A stretch of 64,000 nt of DNA from Variovorax sp. TBS-050B. Lineage in GTDB: Bacteria; Pseudomonadota; Gammaproteobacteria; Burkholderiales; Burkholderiaceae_C. Shown here piece after piece: positions 1 to 7,910 of the stretch. Under the pieces are notes generated by a model. That model made no database searches. It saw nothing but the letters and a program-made list of their open reading frames with translations, and was not told where the DNA came from. Each line of letters opens with the position of its first letter. The first letter of the stretch is position 1. Location of the stretch: NCBI RefSeq assembly GCF_029893635.1, contig NZ_JARXYR010000002.1:1525001-1589000 (forward strand). The letters are read 5' to 3'. The position numbers and the translations under genes are program-made.

Positions 1-1
1 G

Positions 2-946
2 CTCTGGCGCTTCGCCGCGAAGCACCGCATCACCTTCTTCGGCGCGGGCGCGGCCTACTTCACCAACTGCATGAAGGCCGGCGTGGTGGCTGCCGACTGC
101 GGCGATCTCTCGCGCGTGCGCGCGCTCGGCAGCACCGGCTCGCCGCTCTCGGAGGAGGTGCAGCGCTGGGGCTCGCAGCAGATCCTCGATGCGGGCGCGC
201 CGGAGGTCTGGTGGTGCAACATCTCGGGCGGCACCGACTTCTGCGGCGCCTTCATCGGCGGCAACCGCGAGCTGCCCGAAGTGCCCGGCCAGATGCAGTG
301 CCGCGAACTCGGCCACGCGGTCGAAGCCTGGAACGAGGCGGGCGAGTCCGTCATCGGCGAGGTCGGCGAGCTGGTCTGCACGCAGCCCATTCCCTCGATG
401 CCGCTCTGCTTCTGGGGCGACGAAGGCAACGCACGCTACCTGTCGAGCTACTTCGATACCTATCCCGGCGTGTGGCGCCACGGCGACTGGATCCGGATCG
501 GCGCGGATGGCGGCTGCGTCATCTACGGCCGCAGCGACGCCACCATCAACCGCCAGGGCCTGCGCATGGGCACGAGCGAGATCTACAGCGCCGTCGAGGC
601 GCTGCCCGAAGTGCTCGATGCGATGGTGGTCGACCTCGAATACCTCGGCCGCGAGAGCTACATGCCGCTCTTCGTCGTGCTGCGCCCCGGCGTGACGCTC
701 GACGCCGCGATGCGCGCGAAGATCGACGGCGCGATCAAGACCTCGCTCTCGCCGCGCTTCTTGCCCAACGACGTGTTCCAGGTCGCCGAGATACCGCGCA
801 CGCTTTCGGGCAAGAAGCAGGAGCTGCCGATCAAGAAGCTGCTGCTCGGCCAGCCGGTCGAGAAGGTGGTGAACCGCGAGGCCATGGCCAACCCGGCTTC
901 GCTCGACTGGTTCGTGGCCTTCGCGGCGCAGCGCGCGTCCGCCTGA
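2..946 (+). CDS. aacS: Acetoacetate-CoA ligase (acetoacetyl-CoA synthetase), C-terminal part
   Basis: ATP-dependent activation of acetoacetate to acetoacetyl-CoA in the cytoplasm, used in ketone-body or polyhydroxybutyrate metabolism. The gene is cut by the left edge; the frame is open from base 2 and about 314 C-terminal residues remain of a family usually near 650. Visible are the adenylate-forming motif GSTGSPLSEE, the family-typical stretch FCGAFIGGNRELP, HGDWIRI and YGRSDATINRQGLRMG of the ANL C-terminal subdomain, and the terminal lysine region PRTLSGKKQELPIKK, which carries the catalytic lysine. The C-terminus looks complete. Identity is confident; the N-terminus cannot be assessed. 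Confidence 0.93.
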   Translation, partial: LWRFAAKHRITFFGAGAAYFTNCMKAGVVAADCGDLSRVRALGSTGSPLSEEVQRWGSQQILDAGAPEVWWCNISGGTDFCGAFIGGNRELPEVPGQMQCRELGHAVEAWNEAGESVIGEVGELVCTQPIPSMPLCFWGDEGNARYLSSYFDTYPGVWRHGDWIRIGADGGCVIYGRSDATINRQGLRMGTSEIYSAVEALPEVLDAMVVDLEYLGRESYMPLFVVLRPGVTLDAAMRAKIDGAIKTSLSPRFLPNDVFQVAEIPRTLSGKKQELPIKKLLLGQPVEKVVNREAMANPASLDWFVAFAAQRASA

Positions 947-970
947 GGCCGCGGCGCCGCGTGCGCGCTG

Positions 971-1684
971 CTAGCGCGCGTCGTGGAAGATGATGCCGAG
1001 GGTGTGCCGCTGCCCCGAGCGCACGCGGCTCACGCCGTGGCGCATCGTGACGCGGTAGCTGCCGCGCGTGCCCGCCACCGGCCGCTGGTTGACCGCGAAC
1101 ACCACCGCCTCGCCCTGCGCGAGCGCCACCACCTCGGCGCGCGACTGCATGCGCGGGCGCTGCTCGGTCAGCACGAACTCGCCGCCGGCGAAGTCCTCGC
1201 CCGGCCGGCTCAGCAGCACCGTGAGCTGCAGCGGGAAGTGCAGCTCGCCGTACAGGTCCTGGTGCAGGCAGTTGTAGTCGCCTTCGCCGTAGCGCAGCAG
1301 CAGCGGGGTGGGGCGCAGCTGGCCCGCTGCGTGGCAGCGCGCGAGGTAGGTGGCATGGTCCGGCGGATGGTCGGCCGGCTGCCCCATCGCGGCCGCCCAG
1401 GCGTTCGCCAGCGGTGCGAGGCGCGCATAGAGCGCGGCGCGCCAGCCGGCGAGCAGCGGCGGCAGCGGGTTCGCGAAGTACTGGTACTCGCCCTGGCCGA
1501 AGCCGTGGCGCTGCATCACGACGCGGCTGCGGAAGCGGGCGGGCTCGTCGTACATCGCGGCGAGCGCGCGGCATTCGTCGGGCGTGAAGAGCACGCCGGT
1601 GTTGGCCGAGCCGCGGGCGGCAAGGTCGTTCTCGATGCGCGGCCAGTCGAGGGCGGCCACGCTGCGGGCGATGGAAGTCTGCAT
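971..1684 (-). CDS. 2-oxoglutarate/Fe(II) dioxygenase family protein
   Basis: Predicted 237-residue non-heme iron oxygenase of the prolyl-4-hydroxylase-like group. The iron triad is visible: His141 and Asp143 in CLHQDLYGE, and a distal His216 in TMRHGVS, followed by Arg226, the likely 2-oxoglutarate anchor, in GQRHTLGIIFHD. The fold is a double-stranded beta helix in the C-terminal half. There is no signal peptide. It is convergent with aacS and stands alone. The substrate is unknown; alkylated-base repair or a small-molecule hydroxylation are both possible, and nothing nearby decides. Confidence 0.75.
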   Translation of the reverse strand: MQTSIARSVAALDWPRIENDLAARGSANTGVLFTPDECRALAAMYDEPARFRSRVVMQRHGFGQGEYQYFANPLPPLLAGWRAALYARLAPLANAWAAAMGQPADHPPDHATYLARCHAAGQLRPTPLLLRYGEGDYNCLHQDLYGELHFPLQLTVLLSRPGEDFAGGEFVLTEQRPRMQSRAEVVALAQGEAVVFAVNQRPVAGTRGSYRVTMRHGVSRVRSGQRHTLGIIFHDAR

Positions 1685-1763
1685 GGCGCCAGTCTCGCGC
1701 CGCGGCGGCGCGGGCGCTCGCCGTTTCCGGACATCGGTCCGGCGGGCGGGCGCGGTGCGGCGG

Positions 1764-2165
1764 CTAGAGCCAGACGCCGTTGGTCGGCATCTGGATGTTC
1801 GTCGCCGGGTCGCTGCCGGTCACGAGCGCGCCGATCGCCAGGCTCAGCAGCGCGATGAAGATGCTCGCGAAGAACGCGGTCCAGAAGCCCGAGAGCTTGA
1901 AGCCGCGCACCAGCGCGGCCACCAGCATGATCATCAGCGCATTGATCACGAGCAGGAAGAGCCCGAAGGTCAGCAGCGTCAGCGGCAGCGTGAGCACGAT
2001 CAGGAGTGGCTTGACGACGGCGTTGGCCAGACCCAGCAGCAGCGCCGAGACCACCAGCGCCGACGTGGTCTCGAACTTCAGGCCGCGGAAGATCAGGCTC
2101 GCGACCCACAGCGACAGCGCCGTGATCGCCCAGTGCACGAGAAAGGGAGCGATGTTGTTCAGCAT
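1764..2165 (-). CDS. Phage-holin-family (PF04020-like) small membrane protein
   Basis: A 133-residue inner-membrane protein with four hydrophobic segments at about residues 7-27, 36-57, 62-85 and 95-118. The run of short loops and the sequence GLANAVVKPLLIVLTLPLTL resembles the 'phage holin family' or YvlD-like membrane proteins, which are chromosomal, common in bacteria and of unknown role. No phage genes are nearby, so the name says nothing about lysis here. The polar C-terminal tail, around DPATNIQMPTNG, has no recognisable motif. Confidence 0.75.
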   Translation of the reverse strand: MLNNIAPFLVHWAITALSLWVASLIFRGLKFETTSALVVSALLLGLANAVVKPLLIVLTLPLTLLTFGLFLLVINALMIMLVAALVRGFKLSGFWTAFFASIFIALLSLAIGALVTGSDPATNIQMPTNGVWL

Positions 2166-2240
2166 GGTGGTGAAGGAAGAGGGCGCGGGACGTTGCGCCC
2201 GGCGCTGCGGGCCATCATATCGGCGCGCCGCGCCCCGGCA

Positions 2241-3143
2241 TCAGCCGCGCTGCGTTTCCGCCAGCAGCCAGTCGCTGAAGCGCTTCAGCAGCGGACGCTG
2301 GTCCGCGCGCTCCGGCGTGACGAGGTAGTAGGCGCGCTCGCCCGCGAGCGGCCGCGCGCAGGCCACCACCAGCTCGCCGCGCGCCAGTTCGTCGGCCACC
2401 AGCATGGTCGGCATCAGCGCCACGCCGAACCCGTGCGAGGCCGCCGCCGCGAGGATGGAGAACAGCTCGTAGCGCGGCCCGCCGCGCGCATTGGGCGCAT
2501 CGACCTGCTGCGCATCGAACCACTGGCGCCAGCCGTCGGGCCGCGTGCTCTGCTGCAGCAGCGGCATCTTCGCGATGGCCGCTGGCGCCACCGGGCGGCC
2601 GCGCGGCAGCAGCGAAGGGCTGCACACCGGCACCACGTCCTCGTGCATCAGCATGAGCGCGCGCGTGCCGGCCCAGTTCTCGACCTGCGCGGGCGTGCCG
2701 GCGTACAGCGCCGCGTCGAACTCGGCATCGGCGAAGAGAAAAGGGCGCGTGCGCGTCTCGATGTGCACCAGCACGTCGGGCTGCAGCGCCGCGAAGCCCT
2801 TGAGCCGCGGCATCAGCCAGCGCGTGGCGAAGGTGGGCACGGCCGCGAGCGAGAGCGAGCCGCCTTCGCCCTGGTGCGCCATCGCGTCGAGCGTGTCGCG
2901 CTCCATCGCCTCGAGCCGCTTGGCGGTCTGCCGCGCATAGGCCGCGCCGCTCGCCGTGAGCGCCACGCCGTGACGCGTGCGGCGGAACAGCGCCACGCCG
3001 AGGAAGGCCTCCAGCGTGCCGATCTGGCGCGAGACCGCGCTCTGCGTGAGCGCGAGTTCCTGCGCGGCGCGCGTGTAGCTCTCGTGGCGCGCTGCGGCGT
3101 CGAAGCACACGAGGGTCTGCAGGGGCGGGATCTTGCGGCGCAT
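2241..3143 (-). CDS. LysR-family regulator (GcvA/GcdR-like)
   Basis: A 300-residue LTTR with an N-terminal winged helix (SYTRAAQELALTQSAVSRQI, about residues 17-36) and a periplasmic-binding-protein-like effector domain from about residue 90. The opening MRRKIPPLQTLVCFDAAARH is typical of the GcvA subgroup. It is transcribed away from gcdH, with a 171-base gap holding both promoters. Adjacent LysR genes commonly control gcdH for glutarate use in proteobacteria, so control of the glutaryl-CoA dehydrogenase is the likeliest job. That link is inferred from position. Confidence 0.85.
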   Translation of the reverse strand: MRRKIPPLQTLVCFDAAARHESYTRAAQELALTQSAVSRQIGTLEAFLGVALFRRTRHGVALTASGAAYARQTAKRLEAMERDTLDAMAHQGEGGSLSLAAVPTFATRWLMPRLKGFAALQPDVLVHIETRTRPFLFADAEFDAALYAGTPAQVENWAGTRALMLMHEDVVPVCSPSLLPRGRPVAPAAIAKMPLLQQSTRPDGWRQWFDAQQVDAPNARGGPRYELFSILAAAASHGFGVALMPTMLVADELARGELVVACARPLAGERAYYLVTPERADQRPLLKRFSDWLLAETQRG

Positions 3144-3249
3144 GTATGCCGCGAGTGTATGACTGGATCGGCATTGCCACCAATGGAAACCGCGCTGCGA
3201 AGCCGGGCCAGATGTGCGGCCAGCGCATATCTGGGTGAGGATTCATCGT

Positions 3250-3278
3250 TTGCGCACGGGCAGGCCCGCGGCTAGGAT
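3250..3278 (+). promoter_or_regulatory. Candidate sigma-70 promoter for gcdH
   Basis: TTGCGC (3250-3255), a 17-base spacer and TAGGAT (3273-3278) lie 37 bases before the gcdH start. A ribosome-binding site (CCGGAGA) follows at about 3300. Spacing and -10 box are good and the -35 is fair. Seen by eye only. Confidence 0.45.
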
Positions 3279-3314
3279 CGGGCCCATTCCCCCTTTTTCT
3301 CCGGAGACAGCCAC

Positions 3315-4514
3315 ATGGCCGCCAAAGCGCAATTCCACTGGGACGACCCGTTCCTGCTCGACCAGCAACTGACCGACGACGAGCGCATGATCCGCGACGC
3401 GGCCAATGCCTACTGCCAGGAGCGCCTCGCGCCGCGCGTGCTCGAAGGCTTCCGCACCGGCGAGACCGACCCCGCCATCTTTCGCGAAATGGGCGCGCTC
3501 GGCCTGCTCGGCCCGACGATCCCCGAGCAGTACGGCGGCCCCGGCCTCAACTACGTGGCCTACGGCCTGATCGCGCGCGAAGTCGAGCGCGTCGATTCGG
3601 GCTACCGCTCGATGGCCAGCGTGCAGAGCTCGCTCGTGATGGTGCCGATCTTCGAATTCGGCAGCGAAGGGCAGAAGCAGAAGTTCCTGCCCAAGCTCGC
3701 CACCGGCGAATGGATCGGCTGCTTCGGCCTCACCGAGCCCGACCACGGCTCCGACCCCGGCAGCATGGCCACGCGTGCCAAGAAGGTGCCGGGCGGCTAC
3801 TCGCTCACCGGTTCCAAGATGTGGATCAGCAACTCGCCGATCGCCGACGTGTTCGTGGTCTGGGCCAAGGAGGTCAGCGAGGGCGGCGCCGTCGGCCCGA
3901 TCCGCGGCTTCGTGCTCGAGAAGGGCATGAAGGGCCTGAGCGCCCCGGCGATCCACGGCAAGGTCGGCCTGCGCGCCAGCATCACGGGCGAGATCGTGAT
4001 GGACGGCGTGTTCTGCCCCGAGGAGAACGCCTTCCCCGAAGTGCAGGGCCTCAAGGGTCCGTTCACCTGCCTCAACAGCGCGCGCTACGGCATCTCCTGG
4101 GGTGCGCTCGGCGCGGCCGAAGACTGCTGGCACCGCGCGCGCCAGTACACGCTGGACCGCAAGCAGTTCGGCCGCCCGCTGGCCGCCAACCAGCTGATCC
4201 AGAAGAAGCTCGCCGACATGCAGACCGAGATCACGCTCGGCCTGCAGGGCAGCCTGCGCCTCGGCCGCATGAAGGACGAGGGCACGGCCGCGGTCGAGAT
4301 CACCTCGATCATGAAGCGCAACAACTGCGGCAAGGCGCTCGACATCGCCCGCATGGCACGCGACATGATGGGCGGCAACGGCATCAGCGACGAGTTCGGC
4401 GTGGCGCGCCACCTCGTGAACCTCGAGGTGGTCAACACCTACGAAGGCACGCACGACATCCACGCGCTGATCCTGGGCCGCGCGATCACGGGCATCGCGG
4501 CCTTCGCGAACTGA
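3315..4514 (+). CDS. gcdH: Glutaryl-CoA dehydrogenase
   Basis: FAD enzyme that oxidises and decarboxylates glutaryl-CoA to crotonyl-CoA in lysine, tryptophan and glutarate breakdown. At 399 residues it has the full acyl-CoA dehydrogenase fold: N-terminal helical domain, middle beta domain with [16 protein letters not shown] (about 136-151) and WISNSP, and a C-terminal helical domain. The catalytic base is Glu377 in [20 protein letters not shown], a signature of this subfamily that distinguishes it from short-chain dehydrogenases. The start follows a CCGGAGA ribosome-binding site. It is divergent from a LysR gene and followed by a CoA-transferase gene, making a glutarate module. Confidence 0.95.
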   Translation: MAAKAQFHWDDPFLLDQQLTDDERMIRDAANAYCQERLAPRVLEGFRTGETDPAIFREMGALGLLGPTIPEQYGGPGLNYVAYGLIAREVERVDSGYRSMASVQSSLVMVPIFEFGSEGQKQKFLPKLATGEWIGCFGLTEPDHGSDPGSMATRAKKVPGGYSLTGSKMWISNSPIADVFVVWAKEVSEGGAVGPIRGFVLEKGMKGLSAPAIHGKVGLRASITGEIVMDGVFCPEENAFPEVQGLKGPFTCLNSARYGISWGALGAAEDCWHRARQYTLDRKQFGRPLAANQLIQKKLADMQTEITLGLQGSLRLGRMKDEGTAAVEITSIMKRNNCGKALDIARMARDMMGGNGISDEFGVARHLVNLEVVNTYEGTHDIHALILGRAITGIAAFAN

Positions 4515-4522
4515 CCTGAAAT

Positions 4523-4648
4523 CGGACCGCCGAACGCAGAAGAAATACAAAAGCTACGCAGAAGTCGCAGAAGAGACCCGAGAAATTTTCTTCTGCATTC
4601 CTTTTGCGACTTCTGCGAAACCTTCGCGCCCTCTGCGTTCTGCCCCCG
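4523..4648. repeat. Long inverted-repeat element, copy 1
   Basis: Imperfect palindrome starting 8 bases after the gcdH stop and ending about 20 bases before the next start. The left arm has CGGACCGCCGAACGCAGAAG and an inner CGCAGAAGTCGCA; the right arm carries the complement TGCGACTTCTGCG and an end CTCTGCGTTC. It is related in sequence to 50567-50695 and 61477-61599. Its right end is the most degraded of the three copies. Confidence 0.85.
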
Positions 4649-4667
4649 TATTCCTCCAGCCTCCAAC

Positions 4668-5900
4668 ATGACCCCAGCAGCCCTCGACGGCATCAAGGTT
4701 CTCGATCTTTCCCGCGTGCTCGCGGGCCCGTGGTGCACGCAGATCCTGGCGGACCTGGGTGCCGACGTCATCAAGATCGAACGTCCCGGCGTCGGCGACG
4801 ACACGCGCACCTGGGGCCCGCCCTTCATCAAGGACGCCCACGGCAACGACACCGACCAGGCCAGCTACTTCACCGCCTGCAACCGCAACAAGCGCTCGGT
4901 CACGGTCGACATGGCCACGCCCGAGGGGCAGGCGCTGCTGCAGCGCATGGCGGCCCAGGCCGACATCGTGGTCGAGAACTTCAAGACCGGTGGCCTCAAA
5001 CAGTACGGCCTCGACCACGAGAGCCTGCGCGCGGCCAACCCGCGCCTCATCTACTGCAGCGTCACCGGCTTCGGCCACGACGGCCCCTATGCCGAGCGCG
5101 CGGGCTACGACCTGATGATCCAGGCCATGACCGGCATGATGAGCATCACCGGCCGTCCCGACGGCGAGCCCGGCGGCGGCCCGCTGCGCGTGGGCGTGGC
5201 GCTCACCGACCTGTTCACCGGCGTCTACGCCAGCACCGCGATCCTGGCCGCGCTGCAGGTGCGCGACCGCACCGGCGAGGGCCAGCACATCGACATGGCG
5301 CTGCTCGACGTCGGGATGGCGATCCTCGCCAACCAGGCGAGCGCCTTCCTCAACACCGGCCGCGCGCCGCAGCGCCAGGGCAACACGCACCCGAGCCTCG
5401 CGCCGTACCAGGACTTCCCGACGCAGGACGGCGCGATGCTGCTCGCGATCGGCAACAACGGCCAGTTCGCGCGCTTCTGCGAGGCGGCGGGCCGCCCCGA
5501 GTGGGCCGCCGACGCGCGCTTCGCCACCAACACCCTGCGCGTGAAGCACCGCGGCGTGCTGATCCCGCTGATGGAGGAACTCACGCGCACCCGCACCACG
5601 GCCGAGTGGGTCGCGCTGCTCGAGGACAAGGCCGTGCCCTGCGGCCCGATCAACGACATCGCCCAGGCCTTCGACGACGCGCAGGTCAAGGCGCGCGGCC
5701 TCGCCGTCACGCTGCCGCGCGATGCGGGCGACGGCATCGCCAGCATCACCGGCGTCGCGAGCCCGCTGCGCCTCTCGGCCACGCCGCCGGTGCTGCGCCA
5801 TGCACCGCCCGCGCTCGGGCAGCACACGCGCGAGGTGCTGGCCGAGTTCGGCATCGACGGCGCGCGCTTCGAGGCCTTGCGCGCGGCGGGCGTGGTCTGA
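4668..5900 (+). CDS. CaiB/BaiF (family III) CoA-transferase, probable glutarate CoA-transferase
   Basis: Moves CoA between organic acids through an aspartyl-CoA thioester. The 410-residue protein has the family's opening LDGIKVLDLSRVLAGPWCTQ, the CoA-binding NRNKRSVTVD and the catalytic Asp148 in AGYDLMIQAMTG. Position directly after gcdH suggests that it makes glutaryl-CoA from glutarate with succinyl-CoA, as the SUGCT-type enzymes do; this is inference from context. The ATG has a weak ribosome-binding site. The inverted-repeat element upstream leaves little room for a separate promoter, so cotranscription with gcdH is likely. Confidence 0.88.
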   Translation: MTPAALDGIKVLDLSRVLAGPWCTQILADLGADVIKIERPGVGDDTRTWGPPFIKDAHGNDTDQASYFTACNRNKRSVTVDMATPEGQALLQRMAAQADIVVENFKTGGLKQYGLDHESLRAANPRLIYCSVTGFGHDGPYAERAGYDLMIQAMTGMMSITGRPDGEPGGGPLRVGVALTDLFTGVYASTAILAALQVRDRTGEGQHIDMALLDVGMAILANQASAFLNTGRAPQRQGNTHPSLAPYQDFPTQDGAMLLAIGNNGQFARFCEAAGRPEWAADARFATNTLRVKHRGVLIPLMEELTRTRTTAEWVALLEDKAVPCGPINDIAQAFDDAQVKARGLAVTLPRDAGDGIASITGVASPLRLSATPPVLRHAPPALGQHTREVLAEFGIDGARFEALRAAGVV

Positions 5901-5916
5901 GGCGCCCGCGGCCGCC

Positions 5917-6375
5917 TCAGCCCGCGCGCCCCACGATCGCCACCGCGAACACCGCCATGCCGAGCAGCAGGTTCAGGCTCACGAGCATGCGCACCGTGTG
6001 GAGCCGCGCGCCCGCCGCGGGCCATGCGCTCTGCTCGATCGCGCGGCGCAGCGCGGGGAACACCGCGGCGCGGATGTAGACGTAGACGCCGGCCATCACG
6101 AGCGCGATGCCCATCATCGCCTCGATGCGCCAGTGCAGCCCGCGGAACCCGCCCGCGCGCATCACCATTGCGAAGCCGCTCGCGAACAGCAGCGTGACGG
6201 CCGCATCCACGCCGACGAAGAAGCGCCGGAGCGCCGCGGCCATGGTGCGCAGGCGCAGCGGCGGCTCGAGCGTGGCGATCACGGCGGGGCGCACCGCGAA
6301 ATGCATGGTGGCCATGCCGCCGACCCAGAAGGCGGCTGCGAGCAGGTGGACGAGAAGCAGGACGACGTAGGACAT
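5917..6375 (-). CDS. CopD-like integral membrane protein
   Basis: A 152-residue inner-membrane protein with four hydrophobic segments, at about residues 3-25, 55-75, 83-105 and 128-148. The start VVLLLVHLLAAAFWVGGMA, with a histidine and tryptophan in the first helix, resembles CopD/DUF2269-type proteins that bind heme or copper at the membrane. It is convergent with the CoA-transferase gene, with a 16-base gap, and has no partner nearby. Function not established. Confidence 0.65.
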   Translation of the reverse strand: MSYVVLLLVHLLAAAFWVGGMATMHFAVRPAVIATLEPPLRLRTMAAALRRFFVGVDAAVTLLFASGFAMVMRAGGFRGLHWRIEAMMGIALVMAGVYVYIRAAVFPALRRAIEQSAWPAAGARLHTVRMLVSLNLLLGMAVFAVAIVGRAG

Positions 6376-6472
6376 GGGTGCCGATCAGAACACCGAAAGC
6401 CATGTGCGCGCAATCTCGGCGCGCTTGCGTTAAAACCCCGGGTCCCGCACATGCAGCAACGATGAGGCATCC

Positions 6473-7291
6473 ATGACCCGTTCCGTCGCCGAGAAACGCG
6501 CCGAATTCCGCGCGCTCCACCAGCAAGGCTGTTTCGTTCTCCCCAACCCCTGGGACGCGGGCAGCGCGCGCTACCTGCAGGGCCTGGGCTTCAAGGCGCT
6601 GGCCACCACGAGTTCGGGCCATGCCTGGTCGCAGGCGCGGCCCGACGGCGGCGAGACGCGCGACGCGGTGCTCGCGCACCTGCGCGAGATCGTCCAGGCC
6701 ACCGACCTGCCGGTCAACGCCGACTTCGAGAACGGCTTCGGGCGCGATGCCGACGAGGTGGCGGAGAGCGTGCGCCTCGCAATCGAGACCGGCGTGGCGG
6801 GCCTCTCGATCGAGGACTCGACCGGCGATGCCGCCGACCCGCTGTTCCCGGTCGAGGTCGCGGTGGCGCGCATGCGCGCCGCGCGCCGCGCCATCGATGC
6901 CGCCGGCGGCGACACGCTGCTCGTGGGCCGCGCCGAGAACTTCATCGTCGGCCGGCCCGACCTCGGCGATGCGATCGCACGCCTCAAGGCCTATGCCGAG
7001 GCCGGCGCCGACTGCCTCTATGCGCCAGCCATCCGCACCCGCGAGCAGATCGAAGCGGTGGTCGCGGCGGTCGCGCCCAGGCCGGTGAACCTGCTGCTCG
7101 GCTGGACCAGCGACCTCACGCTGAAGGACGCGGCCGCGCTCGGCGTGCGCCGCATCAGCGTGGGCGGCGCGCTCGCTCGTGCGGCCTGGGGCGGCTTCGA
7201 GCGCGCGGCGCGCACGATGGCCGAAGAAGGACGCTTCGACTTCGAAGGCGCGGCCTCGGGTGCCGAACTCAACAAGTTCTTCAGGGGCTGA
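6473..7291 (+). CDS. Isocitrate lyase/PEP mutase family protein
   Basis: A 272-residue TIM-barrel enzyme of the PEP-mutase/isocitrate-lyase superfamily. The metal-binding signature appears as NADFENGFG (Asp84, Glu86) and SIEDSTGD. It lacks the KKCGH loop of true isocitrate lyase and is about half its length, so it is probably a C-C lyase or hydrolase acting on a 2-oxo acid or a methylisocitrate-like substrate. The gene stands before a uracil-DNA-glycosylase-like gene with a 10-base gap and may be cotranscribed. The substrate cannot be read from the sequence. Confidence 0.78.
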   Translation: MTRSVAEKRAEFRALHQQGCFVLPNPWDAGSARYLQGLGFKALATTSSGHAWSQARPDGGETRDAVLAHLREIVQATDLPVNADFENGFGRDADEVAESVRLAIETGVAGLSIEDSTGDAADPLFPVEVAVARMRAARRAIDAAGGDTLLVGRAENFIVGRPDLGDAIARLKAYAEAGADCLYAPAIRTREQIEAVVAAVAPRPVNLLLGWTSDLTLKDAAALGVRRISVGGALARAAWGGFERAARTMAEEGRFDFEGAASGAELNKFFRG

Positions 7292-7301
7292 CGACCGCCG
7301 C

Positions 7302-7910
7302 ATGGACGCGCTGCTCGCGGAGGTGCGCGCCTGCAATGCCTGCGCCGCGCACCTGCCGCTCGGCCCGCGCCCGGTGGTGCAGGCGAGCGCGGGCGCGCGG
7401 CTGCTGATCGTGGGCCAGGCGCCGAGCATGACGGTGCACGCCACCGGCCGGCCCTGGGACGACCGCAGCGGCGAGCAGCTGCGCCGCTGGCTCGGCGTCG
7501 AGCGCGACCTGTTCTACGACGCCTCGCGCATCGCGATCATGCCGATGGGCTACTGCTACCCCGGGCGCGGCACCAGCGGCGACCTGCCGCCGCGCCGCGA
7601 ATGCGCCGCGCTCTGGCATGAGCGCCTGCTCGCGCAGATGAAGCACATCGAGCTCACGCTGCTCGTGGGCCAGTACGCGCAGCGCCACTTCCTCGGCGAT
7701 GCGCGCAAGGGCGGCGTCACCGAGACGGTGGCCGCCTTCGCCGAGTACGCGCCGCGCTTCATGCCGCTGCCGCATCCCTCGCCGCGCAACACCGGCTGGT
7801 TCAAGCACCATCCATGGTTCGAGCGCGAGGTGCTGCCCGTGCTGCGCGCGCGGGTGCGCCAGGCGCTCGCGGCCGGTCAGGGCGCCGCGCCGAAGGGTGG
7901 CGCTGCATAG
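7302..7910 (+). CDS. Uracil-DNA glycosylase superfamily protein
   Basis: A 202-residue protein of the uracil-DNA glycosylase fold. Visible are the N-terminal motif LLIVGQAPSMTVHATGRPWD (water-activating loop) and the C-terminal HPSPRNTGWFKHHPWFE, corresponding to the DNA-intercalating HPSP loop. Two Cys at the N-terminus (VRACNACAAH) may be remnants of the iron-sulfur cluster ligands of family 4 enzymes, but the full set is not obvious. I start at the ATG at 7302, 10 bases after the preceding stop, because upstream residues are low-complexity. The 3' end overlaps the convergent amidohydrolase gene by 34 bases. Confidence 0.75.
   Translation: MDALLAEVRACNACAAHLPLGPRPVVQASAGARLLIVGQAPSMTVHATGRPWDDRSGEQLRRWLGVERDLFYDASRIAIMPMGYCYPGRGTSGDLPPRRECAALWHERLLAQMKHIELTLLVGQYAQRHFLGDARKGGVTETVAAFAEYAPRFMPLPHPSPRNTGWFKHHPWFEREVLPVLRARVRQALAAGQGAAPKGGAA

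Noticed and set aside
1764..2165. Holin as evidence of a prophage
   Set aside because: The protein belongs to a chromosomal membrane family named after a holin; no other phage genes are present.
7179..7301. Longer N-terminus for the uracil-DNA-glycosylase-like protein
   Set aside because: The extra residues overlap the preceding gene in another frame and are Arg/Ser-rich shadow sequence; the ATG at 7302 begins the conserved part.
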